Shown here one piece after another: positions 10,690 through 20,661 of a stretch of DNA of 64,000 nt. The notes beneath the pieces were generated by a model. It was given only the letters and a program-made list of their open reading frames with translations, made no database searches and was not told the DNA's origin. Within the stretch, counting starts at the first letter, position 1. Every line of letters begins with the position of its first letter. A program made the translations under genes and the position numbers. Origin of the DNA: Ariolimax columbianus (lineage: Eukaryota; Mollusca; Gastropoda; Stylommatophora; Arionidae); assembly GCA_036924085.1 (NCBI GenBank), contig JAVGWX010000018.1, positions 20,077,464 through 20,141,463 on the forward strand, given 5' to 3'.

Positions 10690-11062
10690 AGGATGCATAT
10701 CAAGGCAAAGCCCGCCGTCCATCACAGATAATGATGGCATAATTTATTTGCTAGCGCTATTTTTAGCAAGGATTAACTGCGCTATTTTTAGCAAGGATTA
10801 ACTGCGCTATTTTTAGCAAGGATTAACTGCGCTATTTTTAGCAAGGATTAACTGCGCTATTTTTAGCAAGGATTAACTGCGCTATTTTTAGCAAGGATTA
10901 ACTGCGCTACTTTTTCAAGTCAAGGACAAGACGACTAGGGGGCGACTACGAGATGCAGGGGACTCCGCATCAAGCACCCGTGAAAAAGACGGCGGAGTCC
11001 GGAGTCGAACCCACACCACCTGATCACGAGGCCGACGACTTAACCACTTCGCCACGAAATCC
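10690..11062 (-). mobile_element. SINE-A, complete, with internal 25-bp expansion
   Basis: In element orientation it starts with a tRNA-like head (GGATTTCGTGGCGAAGTGG A-box region, GGGTTCGACTCCGG B box at ~10995-11005). It continues through the body with GGTGCTTGATGCGGAGTCC and ends at the CATCATTATC/GATGGACGGCGGGC region near 10700. Between 10754 and 10903 the 3' segment GCGCTATTTTTAGCAAGGAT(TAACT) is repeated six times as 25-bp units; other copies carry one or two. It lies about 130 bp upstream of the ovo exon, in its intron. Confidence 0.92.
10754..10903. repeat. 25-bp tandem repeat inside SINE-A, six units
   Basis: Unit starts at 10754, 10779, 10804, 10829, 10854 and 10879 are exactly 25 bp apart with near-identical sequence, indicating recent expansion. 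Confidence 0.95.
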
Positions 11063-11169
11063 TCGGAATGCATATTAAGACTAAGGCTAATAATAGCTGT
11101 CGATAAACGGATTTTTTCTATAAGACACATATACTTTTACATTTTATAATGAAAGATCTGAACATATTT

Positions 11170-11189
11170 TTATTTCTTTTTTTTTTCAG
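11170..11189 (+). promoter_or_regulatory. ovo: Splice acceptor of the ovo last exon
   Basis: A pyrimidine tract of about 17 T/C residues precedes the CAG at 11187-11189, supporting a genuine intron-exon boundary rather than a processed copy. Confidence 0.8.
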
Positions 11190-11425
11190 GCGTTCGACCA
11201 TACAAATGTGCACAGTGTGATAAGGCGTTCACTCAAAGATGCTCGCTGGAGTCTCACTGCCGAAAAATCCACGGACTTTCTGAACATCTTGCTTTCAACG
11301 AGAGACGCATAAAACTGTATGTGTGCGAGGTTTGTGGTCATTCCACGGACCTGGCAGACGACCATTACGCCCATACTCGACTGGCCCACCCATCATCACA
11401 GCTGAAAAGACGTATATCCATGTAG
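11190..11425 (+). CDS. ovo: Last coding exon of an ovo/OVOL zinc-finger transcription factor
   Basis: The reading after a strong acceptor (T-rich tract 11170-11186, AG at 11188-11189) is VRPYKCAQCDKAFTQRCS..., 77 residues to a TAG at 11423-11425. It contains one full C2H2 finger (C-X2-C in YKCAQC; CSLESHCRKIHG) and a final finger (LYVCEVCGHST...HYAHTRLAH). The phrases AFTQRCSLESHC and YVCEVCGH are hallmarks of Ovo family fingers 3 and 4 in animals. The exon starts in phase 1, splitting the Gly of the TG-VRPYKC linker. Ovo proteins are nuclear regulators of epithelial and germline differentiation in other animals (family knowledge). Fingers 1-2 and the N-terminus were not found upstream in the window, so they probably lie beyond position 1 or in undetected short exons. 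The tail after the last finger is shorter than and unlike fly/vertebrate tails. Confidence 0.88.
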
Positions 11426-11689
11426 TATATCCATAAGTATATTCATTTAGTAACCATTTAACGAACGATAACGAAGACTCTTTTCTGCTCCAGGTGAAGC
11501 ATAAGTAGGATTACCAAACGTCCCGGTTAGACCAGGACTGTCCCGGTATTAAGGTCGCGGCGTCCCGGCCAGCTTGTCATTTTGTACTGGTTAGTTGGAA
11601 AAAATAAGTGCCGAATATACACGAAGGCAAAAAGTTCGGCCTAGAAAATGGCAATTAGGCAACACGAAAACCCGACTACTGATCTAGTA

Positions 11690-11885
11690 CGCAGCGTCGC
11701 AAGTCAGTCATTTCAAAAGAAAAGAGCATTTCATTGCCAAATCTTGTCCAAATTATAGAATTCATTTTCAGCCCGCCGGGCACATCTGCACCTGTTGAAA
11801 GGATATTCTCAGTAATGAATAACATATGGTCCGAAGAATGATAGAATGGCTGAATCAACTGTAAAAGCTTTATTGGGCTGAAAAG
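11690..11885 (+). pseudogene. hAT transposase C-terminal fragment
   Basis: One frame reads PPGTSAPVERIFSVMNNIWS, then two stops, then a stretch reading (M)AESTVKALLG in another frame. GTSAPVERIFS is the hallmark of the hAT dimerisation domain. Upstream text (11600-11690) may be earlier transposase but is not secure. Stops and a frameshift show that it is dead. It lies downstream of the ovo stop codon, so it may sit in the 3' UTR or just beyond. Confidence 0.75.
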
Positions 11886-11989
11886 TTAATTGTGAACTCA
11901 ATTGTAGTGAATATTTCGGAGCGATTAAAGATAACAAATTTTTATAATTTTTTTTTTACTTTATGCTAGTGATAAATATTAATCATGTA

Positions 11990-12740
11990 TCCATGCACGT
12001 TGCACCCTGTGAGTAGCCTCTTAGGGCGCAATCCTGGGCGCTGGATATTGAGACCATGGGCTGTCCAAACTGCAGAATTCCCCTCTCGGCCTCGCTGGTG
12101 TAATCCAAAGGAATGCAAAGCATGACAATCTGGCACCAGCTCAGCTGCAGGAGCTTCCGGAATGAGTTCGTAGTTTTTAAACCATCCGTTGCTACCACTC
12201 TGGATTTTCTGTCTGGGTTTACTCCCGTAGCCCTACCATCTCCCGAGGTTTCCACAAGGCAGTGGAGTCGTTGCCCGCAGATGCTAGTTACTCGAGACAT
12301 CCGATGATACTCTCAACGTCCCAAGACTAACCAGCACTCTCTGGGACTTGTGGGTTTAAAATCAGAGTTCCTCGTCTCCTAGGCTAACTGCCTGAACAGG
12401 CTAACAAGCTTCGTCTATCACGATTTAGAGTCAGAGTTTACCTTCTCTTAGATGTGTCTGCCAACCAAGGCTAATGAGCCCAATCTGCCCGCCCAGTTAT
12501 ACCGCCGGGTACTCGGTCGCGCCCCACAGCAGGCTCTATAAGAAACAGATGCCCCTCATGAAGGTGCTGCTGGAGACACAATAATGTAGGAGAGGCCATT
12601 GACATGGAAACTCCTGAACGGCAAGCCGAACATTGAATCCAGCGACGATCTCTACACCTGGAAAGGAGAGGCTATAACAGATGCTTCATTTTCCATTAAC
12701 GAGCGGGACATCCAACCCAGACCTCGCTACCCCCCAAATA
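11990..12740 (+). repeat. Dispersed repeat R, copy 1 (tentative)
   Basis: Patches of 12480-12700 (GAAGGTGCTGCT, AGGAGAGGCC, CACCTGGAAAGGA) reappear in the same order at 42320-42440. I do not recognise the family or its ends. Confidence 0.3.
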
Positions 12741-12759
12741 TTAATAACTTTTCAATAAT

Positions 12760-13700
12760 AAGTTATGTTTAGTTAAGGGTAATTAAAATGTTTGCTTACA
12801 TAGCTGTTGTTTTTTGTTAACCATTCCATTGTTTGCCCTTTTTTGAATAATAAGTACTTAGCTGAACATACTTCTCTCTTATTAGAATCGCGTAGAAGGC
12901 GCTAACTTTCTGTCCCGGTTTGAGACCAAAATATTATGGTACAGTCTAGGCATAAGGCAACCATTGCAGCTATCTGTTTTACACGATGTATGTTTCCGAG
13001 AATTTGCTGTGATGATTTTATGGCAACGGTTTTACATGAGAACGTTACCAGCAACATTCACACCTCTCTTCAGTCGCACTTGACAACATGCATTGGAGGT
13101 AACAATAGGCATACTATGTTCTACCCATGAACCACTCGGGAGGAAATAGACGGTAACCACGTAAAGAAAAATCACCGAAAATAAACCTCCGATGCTTCTG
13201 CTTTATTCAAGTATACAAGTTTCTCTGTTTCGCAGAACGGCGATTCATGTTTTAATGGGACCAGATACTGTACTGCTAAGACTAGAATAGTTCTCTTAAC
13301 GAAATCTAACCAAAACAAGCGCATTCGGTGTCGCAAACGCATTTTTATTTCAGTTAAAGTGTGTTCACTGCTTCTTCTTCGATACATTTTTCATGTTGTT
13401 ATTGATTCTGGAGTCAATGAGAAAAAGGTACATGTTCAATAGTTATGGACATGAATGCATCAAATAAACTGTGTTTTGAAGGACGTTTGATTCTTGTGTA
13501 TAAAATGTTCAGAAAATTGGATAACAATACTTCCAACCAAGGACAAATTTAGGCGAATGACAATATTCTGACGTATGAAATTATCTGCTTCTTAAATTTT
13601 TATTTTTTGCAAATTATATATTTTACCCAATGATCATCAACAATTTATTTATATGTTCATTTTCTGTAATCATTTCCCTCCCCAGTGACAAATAATATTA
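12760..13700. other. No gene recognised
   Basis: AT-rich sequence without supported features. Confidence 0.45.

Positions 13701-13703
<3 letters not shown>

Positions 13704-13782
<79 letters not shown>
13704..13782. repeat. (TA)n microsatellite, about 39 units
   Basis: Uninterrupted alternating TA of about 78 bp. Confidence 0.97.
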
Positions 13783-13784
<2 letters not shown>

Positions 13785-13785
<1 letters not shown>

Positions 13786-14135
13786 GGTGCGCGGTAGTAA
13801 CATAAAAAAGGCATGCAGTCATTTTTTAAAATTATAAAGTAATTTGTTCAAAACTAAAAATACTCAGGCACTGAAAGCATTAATACGGTAGATCTAGTGC
13901 ATTTCTTTTTTTCGGGGTGGGGGTGCGGGTAGGAAGGACAGTTTACTAATACCGAAATTACAGATTAAGTGAGAGATTTGCAAACTTTCTTGTGACATAA
14001 GGCAGTGAAACGATGCGCCTCTCAGGTGCAGGGCAGTGAGTTTTAAATGTAAGCCTAAAATTGAAAATAAATCTCAAATTGACTTATTGGATATCAAATA
14101 TTAAATGGATTAATATGTACTATCAATTTTATTTT
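13785..14135. other. No gene recognised
   Basis: AT-rich sequence, no supported feature. Confidence 0.45.
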
Positions 14136-14139
14136 CTTC

Positions 14140-14455
14140 AGGGGACTGAGTGGTCTCGAGGTAAAACGTTGGCATCGGTTGCTGGAGGTCGTGGATTCAA
14201 ATCACGGGATTCTTTCAAGTGGACTTTCTTGCATTTGCCTGTATCTCTGTAAAGCAGAGATCGGAATACCCGTGTTCAGTGTCGAGCACGTTAAAAATCC
14301 CTCGGCAGTTGTAAATCGGAAAAGAGTGGGCCGCTGTCCAGGCAAAATTCCAGGTGTCTCCTCCGGGATTTCGACCCGCGACCTCCAGATTTTAAGGCGA
14401 ACACCTTACCTCGAGACCCCTGGGTCTTCGACTAAACTAAACTAAACTAAATTTC
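14140..14455 (+). mobile_element. SINE-C with inverted tRNA-like heads at both ends
   Basis: The left end (14142-14212) is tRNA-like: GTGGTCTCGAGGTAAAACG (A-box region) and GGAGGTCGTGGATTCAAATC (B-box region). The middle holds the family core CGAGCACGTTAAAAATCCC and AAAAGAGTGGGCCGC. The right end (14361-14433) is a second tRNA-like head on the opposite strand (GGGTCTCGAGGTAAGGTGT and GGTCGCGGGTCGAAATCCC when read on -). The same core follows a single head at 33760-33990 and occurs headless at 52310-52440 (-). A repeated ACTAA tail closes the element at 14432-14450. Confidence 0.8.
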
Positions 14456-14745
14456 ATATTTTTTTGCGTTCGTACTGAAAAGAACGTTTATGGCAGGTCG
14501 AAGTTTACAGCAAAGCTGGGAAATCTGCCCCGACACATCCTGTTTCATTCCTTCATTTTTGGGGCAGAGTTTGCCTTTTCTCTCTGCTCCCTATTCTTAA
14601 GGCCAGACTAAGCGACTGCAACCCGTTTCTAAAGACGCCACGTGGACTCGGAATAAGGCCGTAGTCTGCTTTGGTTCACTGACCCTGTCGCAAGCAGCCA
14701 GCTACGAGTCGCAGACTGTTGTCAACTCATTTACTAGTGAACCTT
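14455..14745 (-). mobile_element. Old diverged SINE-B copy
   Basis: Order and spacing match SINE-B in reverse: AGTTTACAGC, then GACACATCC, then GCTCCCTATTC, GCCACGTGGACTC and CAGCCAGCTACGAGTCGC. Identity is low, so this is an older subfamily. A similar one lies at 33440-33620. Confidence 0.6.
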
Positions 14746-15053
14746 CGGCCCCATTTACATGTATATTAACTGATTCACTCCGGACAGCCGATAGATCGGC
14801 TCGCAAATTTTCTTACAATGTCGTCGAGCTGATATGTTGGCTCGAACATTTGTCGCACTTATACAGAACAGGAATACATCTCCACACGAAGAACAGGGTT
14901 ATTCAAAAACATGTTAGTATATATATGATCAACAACTAAAGTGTCTGTACTACCAAGCCAGGAGATATTCAAATTCTCTAATAAAGAATTATAGATGTCA
15001 TGGCAAACTCCTTCTTGTACTTCTTCTTTTACGTCGTTTGTTCTCTTGTTTGT
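14745..15053. other. No gene recognised
   Basis: Spacer up to the 3' tail of the full-length LINE-A; nothing supported. Confidence 0.4.
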
Positions 15054-15090
15054 TCAATCGTGCCATGAGAATTCTTCTTCTTCTTCTGCG
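15054..15090 (-). repeat. (GAA)n tail of the full-length LINE-A
   Basis: The GAA run (15070-15086 on -) marks the 3' end of the element. The same tail type ends the copies at 1490, 51470 and 62750. Confidence 0.8.
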
Positions 15091-18000
15091 TACACAGTCA
15101 GACAGTAACCATTATTTTTTTCGAAAAAAGCGGCGGTCATCCTGAGACTCTCGCCACTACCATAGAGCTTGTCTTGCAGTTCCACTGGCAATGGCCACAT
15201 CTGCTCTCTCTGATCCCCGTATGTCGGGCAGTTCTGCAGCAGATGTTCAGTGGTCATTTTACCAGTACCGCACGGGCATTCGTCGGTACACCCTATCTTC
15301 AATTTGTTGAATAGGTGGTACCTCAGTCTATTGTGGCCAGTGCGAAGTCTGAAGACAACGACCTGCTCTCTTCGGTTCAACTGGTAATAGGCATCGTTTT
15401 TTGTGTAACCAGTATGTTCGGTTTCCCATTTGGTCATGTACCTGGCTTTGATAAGCCGTTTTGACTCTTCGTACGTCATACTGGTATCTGTTTGTGGTAG
15501 CCTTGCACCTTCTTTTGCCAGTCTGTCTGCCTCCTCGTTGCCTTGGATGTTGCAGTGTGACGGAACCCACTGTACCACTACCCTTTTTGGTGCGGACAGC
15601 TGGCACAGTTTGCAGAGTGCTGCTCTTAAGTCATTAAGCTCAGTGTTTTTCTGGCTTTTTAGCGCTGTGACTACGGCGAGAGCATCTGTCAGCAAGACTA
15701 TGTGGCTCTCATTTTCACTGTGTGTCACCATTTCTTCCACTGCCGCCCTCAGTGCCTCTGCCTCCGCTCTGAAATTGATTGTGTACTTACCAGTAGCGAA
15801 TGACAGTGTTATTTTTCTGCCATTTGGTAGGTTCAGGAATGCTCCTGCCCCTCCGTTCTGTGTAGTGTTTGTTACAGAACCGTCGGTGTATGCATGGGTC
15901 CAGTCCATGCTTGGGTAGCTTTTCGTTATGAAGCTTTCTTTTTCGGTCTGGCAGTTTTTGTTTGCAATACCTGGTATATTTTCTACCACCTCTGGAAATA
16001 TATCCTGCCTCCAAGTAGGTTTTCGTACAGTAGTGATGGGTTTTGGTGTTGTTAGTGCGTTTATGGGATCTTCGTGCATCTTTGCTTTGGCTATTTCTGC
16101 AAAGTTTCTCCGCTTTAGTTTCCCAGTTCCCAAATTGTTTAGCCTCTGGTACATTGGATGGTCCGTCAGTCTTCGGAGCTTCTCTGACTGCAGCTGGGCT
16201 CTGCAGTCTCTTCTGTCGGTCATGGATTGCAGTTTTGTAATCTTTTCAAGTTCTACAATTGGCGTTGACTTCATGCCACCTGTTATAATTCTCATGGCTT
16301 GGTTTTGAAGTTTGTTAACTTTATCGAAGTTCGCCTTCGCTGCTGTTGTCCATGCCGCGATGCCATACTCGAGAACTGGTCTCACTCTTCCAGTGTACAG
16401 TTTCTTTAGTATGCCTTCGTCTGCTCCCCAGCTTGTGCCAGCAAGTTTCCTCATGATCGCCATTCTTTCTCTGGCTTTCATTCGGTTTCTCTCAATCTGA
16501 CTTTTCCATGTCATGCGCCGATCAAATGTGACTCCCAGATAGGTTGGGTTGTCGTTTGGCTGCAGGATTTTGCCATTTAGGCTTAATTTGGTACTTTGGG
16601 GTTTTAATGAGAGCGAGAATATTGTGCACGTGGTTTTCTCCTCGTTTATTTTGACCAGCCATGAGTTCGCCCACTCTTCCAGCGATGTTAGGGCCGTTTG
16701 CATCCGATTTCTTGCTATGGTGAGATTCTTTTCAGAGGTCCACATAGCCAGATCGTCTGCAAACATTGAGCTATGGACTCTTCTTGGTATATTCTCTGTA
16801 ATATCGTTTATATATACCAGGAAGAGTGTGGGTGACAGTACTCCCCCTTGGGGTACTCCCTGCTCGAGTGTCACCTTTTTGCTCATCTGCCCTTGTACTT
16901 GGACTCTGGCCGTTCTTTGTTTGAGGTAGTGGTTGATCCACTTGTACATCTTCCCACAAACATCACTTCTCCTTAGCTTGACTCTAAGTCCATCCTTCCA
17001 GACTTTGTCAAATGCCTTTTCCAGATCCACCCAAACAGCTACTGTGTGTTTCTGTGCCTGGTAGGCATCTTCTATCTCCTGGGCTATGAGGATGACCTGG
17101 TCCTCAGTGGATCTGTGCTGTCTAAAGCCGGCTTGCTGTGGAATTAGTATTCGTTTTTCTTCCAGATGCCACATCAGTCTGGTGTTTATCATCCGTTCCA
17201 TCAGCTTGCCGACACAGCTCAGTAGGCTTATGGGCCTGTATCCATTCGGATCTGTTTTGTCCTTTCCTGTTTTTGGTACTGGTACCAGTATTGCATCTTT
17301 CCATGCCTGGGGTACAATACCCCTTTTCCAGCTTTGGTTCAGGACTGATAGAAGTTTTTTCTTCGCTGTTTGGCCCAGCCCCATCAGCATTTCGTTTGTT
17401 ATCCCGTCTTTTCCGGGAGATTTCCTTTTCTTTAGTGTTCTCATAGCCTCTTCCATTTCGCGCATTGTTAGTTTGGCCATCATGTGCTCTTCAGGAGCCG
17501 TATTTATGTTTTCGTGTCCCTTTAGCTCTTCGCTAATGTCTGTATGCTTATCTGCAGGGACCTCGATGTGGTTTGCTCTGGCATAGTGATCGACAAAGGC
17601 GTTTGCGGCTTTCTTACCTGTGATCAAGTTCTCGCCCTGCTTGATAGTAATTTGTTTATTTGATGGGGTTTCGTCATTCATGGCTCTGACTAGCTTCCAT
17701 AGCTTGTTCCCTTCTTTGTCCAGGTTTAAACTTTCCGTTTTATTTTTCCAACTTTCTCTTGCTGTTTGCTTGAGAGTGTGTTTGTACTTCGCCGCGGCGG
17801 CTTTGAGGGCGATGTTTGCCTCCATGGATTTTTCTCGTTCTGCCATGTTCCTAGCATTTGTTACTGCATCTTCCACTTTCTGTAACTCATCATTCCAGTA
17901 GGGCTTATAGTTTTTCCTAGCTCCTCTTGGGATGGTTTCAGTGGCGGCTTGCATTATTGCCTTGCTTAGGCTCTCTACCATGGGCTTCATTTTGGTGTTT

Positions 18001-18989
18001 CGTGTGTTGATGGTTTCACACAGCCCATCTGTCAGGATTGCAAATCTGTCCCAGTCGGCTCGTTTGTAATTCCAACGTGGGAGCGGTTTTGTTTCCTGTG
18101 GGCCTACTTCCATGTCAATGGTTAGCCTGATCGGCCTGTGGTCGCTACCTGCCAGTTGGTTTAGCACCTGGCGGTCTATTTTATAGTGTATGTCCTGTGT
18201 GGAGAAGGCCAAATCTGGAGTCGAGGTGGTATGCCATGTTCTTGAATAGAAGCTAGGGCTATCCTCCGGCCTATTGATTAGGGAGAGATTTGCATCTATC
18301 TCCCAATCTTCCACTTCGTCACCTCTGCTGTCTGTGTCAGAGTATCCCCATCTCTCCGAGTGGCTGTTGAAATCTCCAACTACTATGCAGTTGGAGTCTC
18401 TGACCTCCATACTCGAGAGCGATAGGTCTCTGTTTGGTGGTCCGTACAGATTGAAAATGCGGAGCTTCGTCTCTTGAGCCATTATGTCAACTCCTACAAT
18501 TTCTGCTTGTCCGGTGTGATTGACAGGTACCGCGCTACTCGGTATGCTGTTTCTGGTCAGTATCAGGACCCCTCCTTTGTGGCCTTCTCTATCTAGACGG
18601 AAGGTCTGGTATCCTCTGATTGAGAATTTATGGTTATTGTTGAGGTGCGTTTCCTGGATACATGCCACGTCAATTTTACCTTCATGCAGGTGGTGTGTTA
18701 GGGAAAGTTTTTTGTTAATGACTCCCTCCGCATTCCACTGTAGTATTTTGAGGGTCTTGAGGTTTTGGCCAATAGACGTTACCCCATAGCCATGTGCCTT
18801 GACTCCACGACACATGGGTGGGTGACCACCAGTAGTCAAGGGTGGGCCCCTTCGAGGCGTGGGGCCCGGCGCTATCGCTGCCTGGCGGGTCTCCTCAGGA
18901 TGAGCGCCATACGTTTTTCGAATAGGTTGTGCTGCCATCATACTGTGATTTACGTTGCACTGTTTTGTTAGGCTTGCGGCCCCGTGCAT
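15054..18989 (-). CDS. LINE-A ORF2-type polyprotein: endonuclease, RT, RNase H, near intact
   Basis: An unbroken 1311-residue frame. The apurinic-type endonuclease domain (about 80-295) shows QWNAEG (84-89), IQETHL (111-116), GDFNSH (205-210) and SDHRPI (282-287). The reverse transcriptase (about 520-800) shows YRPISLL, AFDKVW (659-664), QGVPQGGVLSP and FADD (743-746). The RNase H domain (about 1030-1165) shows TDGS (D1036), AEAEAL, TDALAVV (D1102) and EEADRLA (D1155). A terminal knuckle CPCGTGKMTTEHLLQNC (C1238-C1240-H1249-C1254) follows. Endonuclease plus RNase H fits I/Jockey-group LINEs. All catalytic residues I can check are present, so this copy looks young. The last ~20 residues (after AAFFEK) are an artefact: one extra A in the run at 15118-15124 shifts the frame past the native stop kept in sister copies and reads into the (GAA)n tail as a Glu run. 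No ORF1/gag was recognised upstream. Confidence 0.93.
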   Translation of the reverse strand: MHGAASLTKQCNVNHSMMAAQPIRKTYGAHPEETRQAAIAPGPTPRRGPPLTTGGHPPMCRGVKAHGYGVTSIGQNLKTLKILQWNAEGVINKKLSLTHHLHEGKIDVACIQETHLNNNHKFSIRGYQTFRLDREGHKGGVLILTRNSIPSSAVPVNHTGQAEIVGVDIMAQETKLRIFNLYGPPNRDLSLSSMEVRDSNCIVVGDFNSHSERWGYSDTDSRGDEVEDWEIDANLSLINRPEDSPSFYSRTWHTTSTPDLAFSTQDIHYKIDRQVLNQLAGSDHRPIRLTIDMEVGPQETKPLPRWNYKRADWDRFAILTDGLCETINTRNTKMKPMVESLSKAIMQAATETIPRGARKNYKPYWNDELQKVEDAVTNARNMAEREKSMEANIALKAAAAKYKHTLKQTARESWKNKTESLNLDKEGNKLWKLVRAMNDETPSNKQITIKQGENLITGKKAANAFVDHYARANHIEVPADKHTDISEELKGHENINTAPEEHMMAKLTMREMEEAMRTLKKRKSPGKDGITNEMLMGLGQTAKKKLLSVLNQSWKRGIVPQAWKDAILVPVPKTGKDKTDPNGYRPISLLSCVGKLMERMINTRLMWHLEEKRILIPQQAGFRQHRSTEDQVILIAQEIEDAYQAQKHTVAVWVDLEKAFDKVWKDGLRVKLRRSDVCGKMYKWINHYLKQRTARVQVQGQMSKKVTLEQGVPQGGVLSPTLFLVYINDITENIPRRVHSSMFADDLAMWTSEKNLTIARNRMQTALTSLEEWANSWLVKINEEKTTCTIFSLSLKPQSTKLSLNGKILQPNDNPTYLGVTFDRRMTWKSQIERNRMKARERMAIMRKLAGTSWGADEGILKKLYTGRVRPVLEYGIAAWTTAAKANFDKVNKLQNQAMRIITGGMKSTPIVELEKITKLQSMTDRRDCRAQLQSEKLRRLTDHPMYQRLNNLGTGKLKRRNFAEIAKAKMHEDPINALTTPKPITTVRKPTWRQDIFPEVVENIPGIANKNCQTEKESFITKSYPSMDWTHAYTDGSVTNTTQNGGAGAFLNLPNGRKITLSFATGKYTINFRAEAEALRAAVEEMVTHSENESHIVLLTDALAVVTALKSQKNTELNDLRAALCKLCQLSAPKRVVVQWVPSHCNIQGNEEADRLAKEGARLPQTDTSMTYEESKRLIKARYMTKWETEHTGYTKNDAYYQLNRREQVVVFRLRTGHNRLRYHLFNKLKIGCTDECPCGTGKMTTEHLLQNCPTYGDQREQMWPLPVELQDKLYGSGESLRMTAAFFEKNNGYCLTVYAEEEEEFSWHD

Positions 18990-19960
18990 CCGATTTCAAC
19001 AGGCGTTTCTGTAGGGATGCCCTCCTTAGCCTTTGGCTGTCCCCAGCCTATCTGCAAGGCAGCAGTTGTTTACGATCAGAGTTTTCTCTCCTATGGAAGT
19101 TGTCTTACCAGACTATCGAGTCTTCACTACTCGTGTCTATAGGGTGCAATGATGATATGTGATATATGAGATGGACTGGTTTACCCGGAAGAGAGGCAGT
19201 CCATTGTGTCTGTATCCCAGGATCGTCACGTCCTGCCAGAAACGTAGCATTTGCATGTGAGTGGGGTATCTCTTTTTCCCTTTATTTTCTTGGCTTCTAT
19301 GCAGGGATGGTACGCCTAGCATTCCCCGCCACCTGGGGTGTTGACACAGTGGGGCAGGTGTGCAATGTCCGCTGGTCTGCATCTCTTCTGCGTCCAGCAT
19401 GATAGTTATGGCTGATAACGTACAGAGGTAGATATCGTAGCCGGAGTGCATTCAGCCAGAGGACAAGCCTGGTAATGTCACAGAGATTTTTATCGCCTGG
19501 TGTGCGGACAACTCTCATGGTCAGTGGTTGAGTCTTGACAGTTCACAGTGTGGTGGCTGCTCTACTGTTTTCGACACCCCGACCAGGGTCTAAGTCTTTG
19601 GTTGGTGTTTTTCGCACCCCATCGCCGTATAGGGTGAGTATCAAGCAGTTGTCCGCCCGCTTTGATTTGCGGGCGGCAAGGACCTCTTTACTGTGGCTCT
19701 ATCTGATAGGGCTGGGGCGCAAGCCCCAGGTCCCGAGCATGTAGGAGCCTCCCATTGCAGTGGTGCTGAGATTTTGGGCGGGATTGCGGCTTACATGGGT
19801 TCGGCCGTAATCCCCCACATGGTAGCCTCGCGCCCTTGGCTTATCAGCCTGGTACGTGAACCAAAGTGTCTGCGGCTCCTCTCGATTTGAGCTGGTTTTC
19901 CGTAGCAACGCCCTGTCATTTGTAGGGTAAAACTCCCTGTCATTTGTAGGGTAAAACTGA
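18990..19960 (-). other. LINE-A upstream region, uncharacterised
   Basis: This lies between the LINE-A ORF and the 18S-derived array. A 24-bp direct duplication sits at about 19915-19960 (CCTGTCATTTGTAGGGTAAA twice). No gag-like or CCHC-bearing frame was recognised. It may be 5' UTR or unrelated spacer. Confidence 0.4.
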
Positions 19961-19964
19961 CCTG

Positions 19965-20590
19965 TCTTCAGATCTATTTCCAGCACCCGTTCACTATTTG
20001 GTCAGACGAATTTATTGAGGGCTTTTGTTTGTCAATGACCAGGTATTTGAAATCTGCGGTTTCTGCGGAGTTAAACACGATTTCCGTAGCGTTCTTTCAT
20101 TTGAGTGTTTGAGAGCTGACTTGTCGTCCGTGAGTCTAATACCAGCGTACGTTCATTATTAGATCCAAACGGCAGTGCTCTCGATTTGTCAGTTGTTCTA
20201 CAGTATTGGCGCGTTTAGTCAAATTAAGCCGCAGGTTCCACACCTGGTGGTGCCCTTCCGTCAATTCCCTTAGCGAGACAATCAAGTTTCTTAAAGGGTA
20301 GCCCCAAAAAATTTTCGAGGGTCTAATTCCAGCACATGTTCTCTATTAGACCCCACGAAGGTGTACTTTTTGATAGTCATTCTGCAGTATTGGCGTGGTA
20401 AGTTAACTTGGGTCTCAGGCTCCACTCCTGATAGTGCTCTTCCGTCAATTCCTTTATCAAACACTGGATGCAGACAAAACCGAGCCACAGTGGACATAAC
20501 CCCAGATTTCTGGGGGTCTAAGTCCAGCACCAGTTCCATATTAGACCCCAGAAGTGTGGTCTCGGCATGTCAATCATTTCAGTGTTGGCC
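19965..20590 (-). repeat. 18S-derived tandem array with hairpin module, period ~190 bp
   Basis: An 18S segment around GGAATTGACGGAAGGGCACC recurs: the native one at ~20596-20665, diverged copies at ~20385-20455 and ~20207-20270. The TCAATT landmark at 20641, 20445 and 20261 gives spacings of 196 and 184. Each unit also carries a module GGTCTAA..CCAGCAC..GTTC..TTAGACC at ~20513-20550, 20318-20355, 20131-20167 and, more decayed, 19970-20006. In the first module GGGTCTAA pairs with TTAGACCC around a ~19-nt loop. Units are far more diverged than the adjoining 18S. Confidence 0.8.
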
Positions 20591-20612
20591 GTGTTGAGTC
20601 AAATTAAGCCGC

Positions 20613-20661
<49 letters not shown>

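Noticed and set aside
10985..11062. tRNA gene (good A and B boxes)
   Set aside because: It is the head of SINE-A; acceptor stem and cloverleaf not supported, same body follows at other loci. The same applies to 35302, 38490, 33755 and 14140.
15430..15918. Open frames opposite to LINE-A (also 641-1135, 63100-63848)
   Set aside because: Shadows of the LINE-A coding strand, repeated at each copy because the sequence is repeated.
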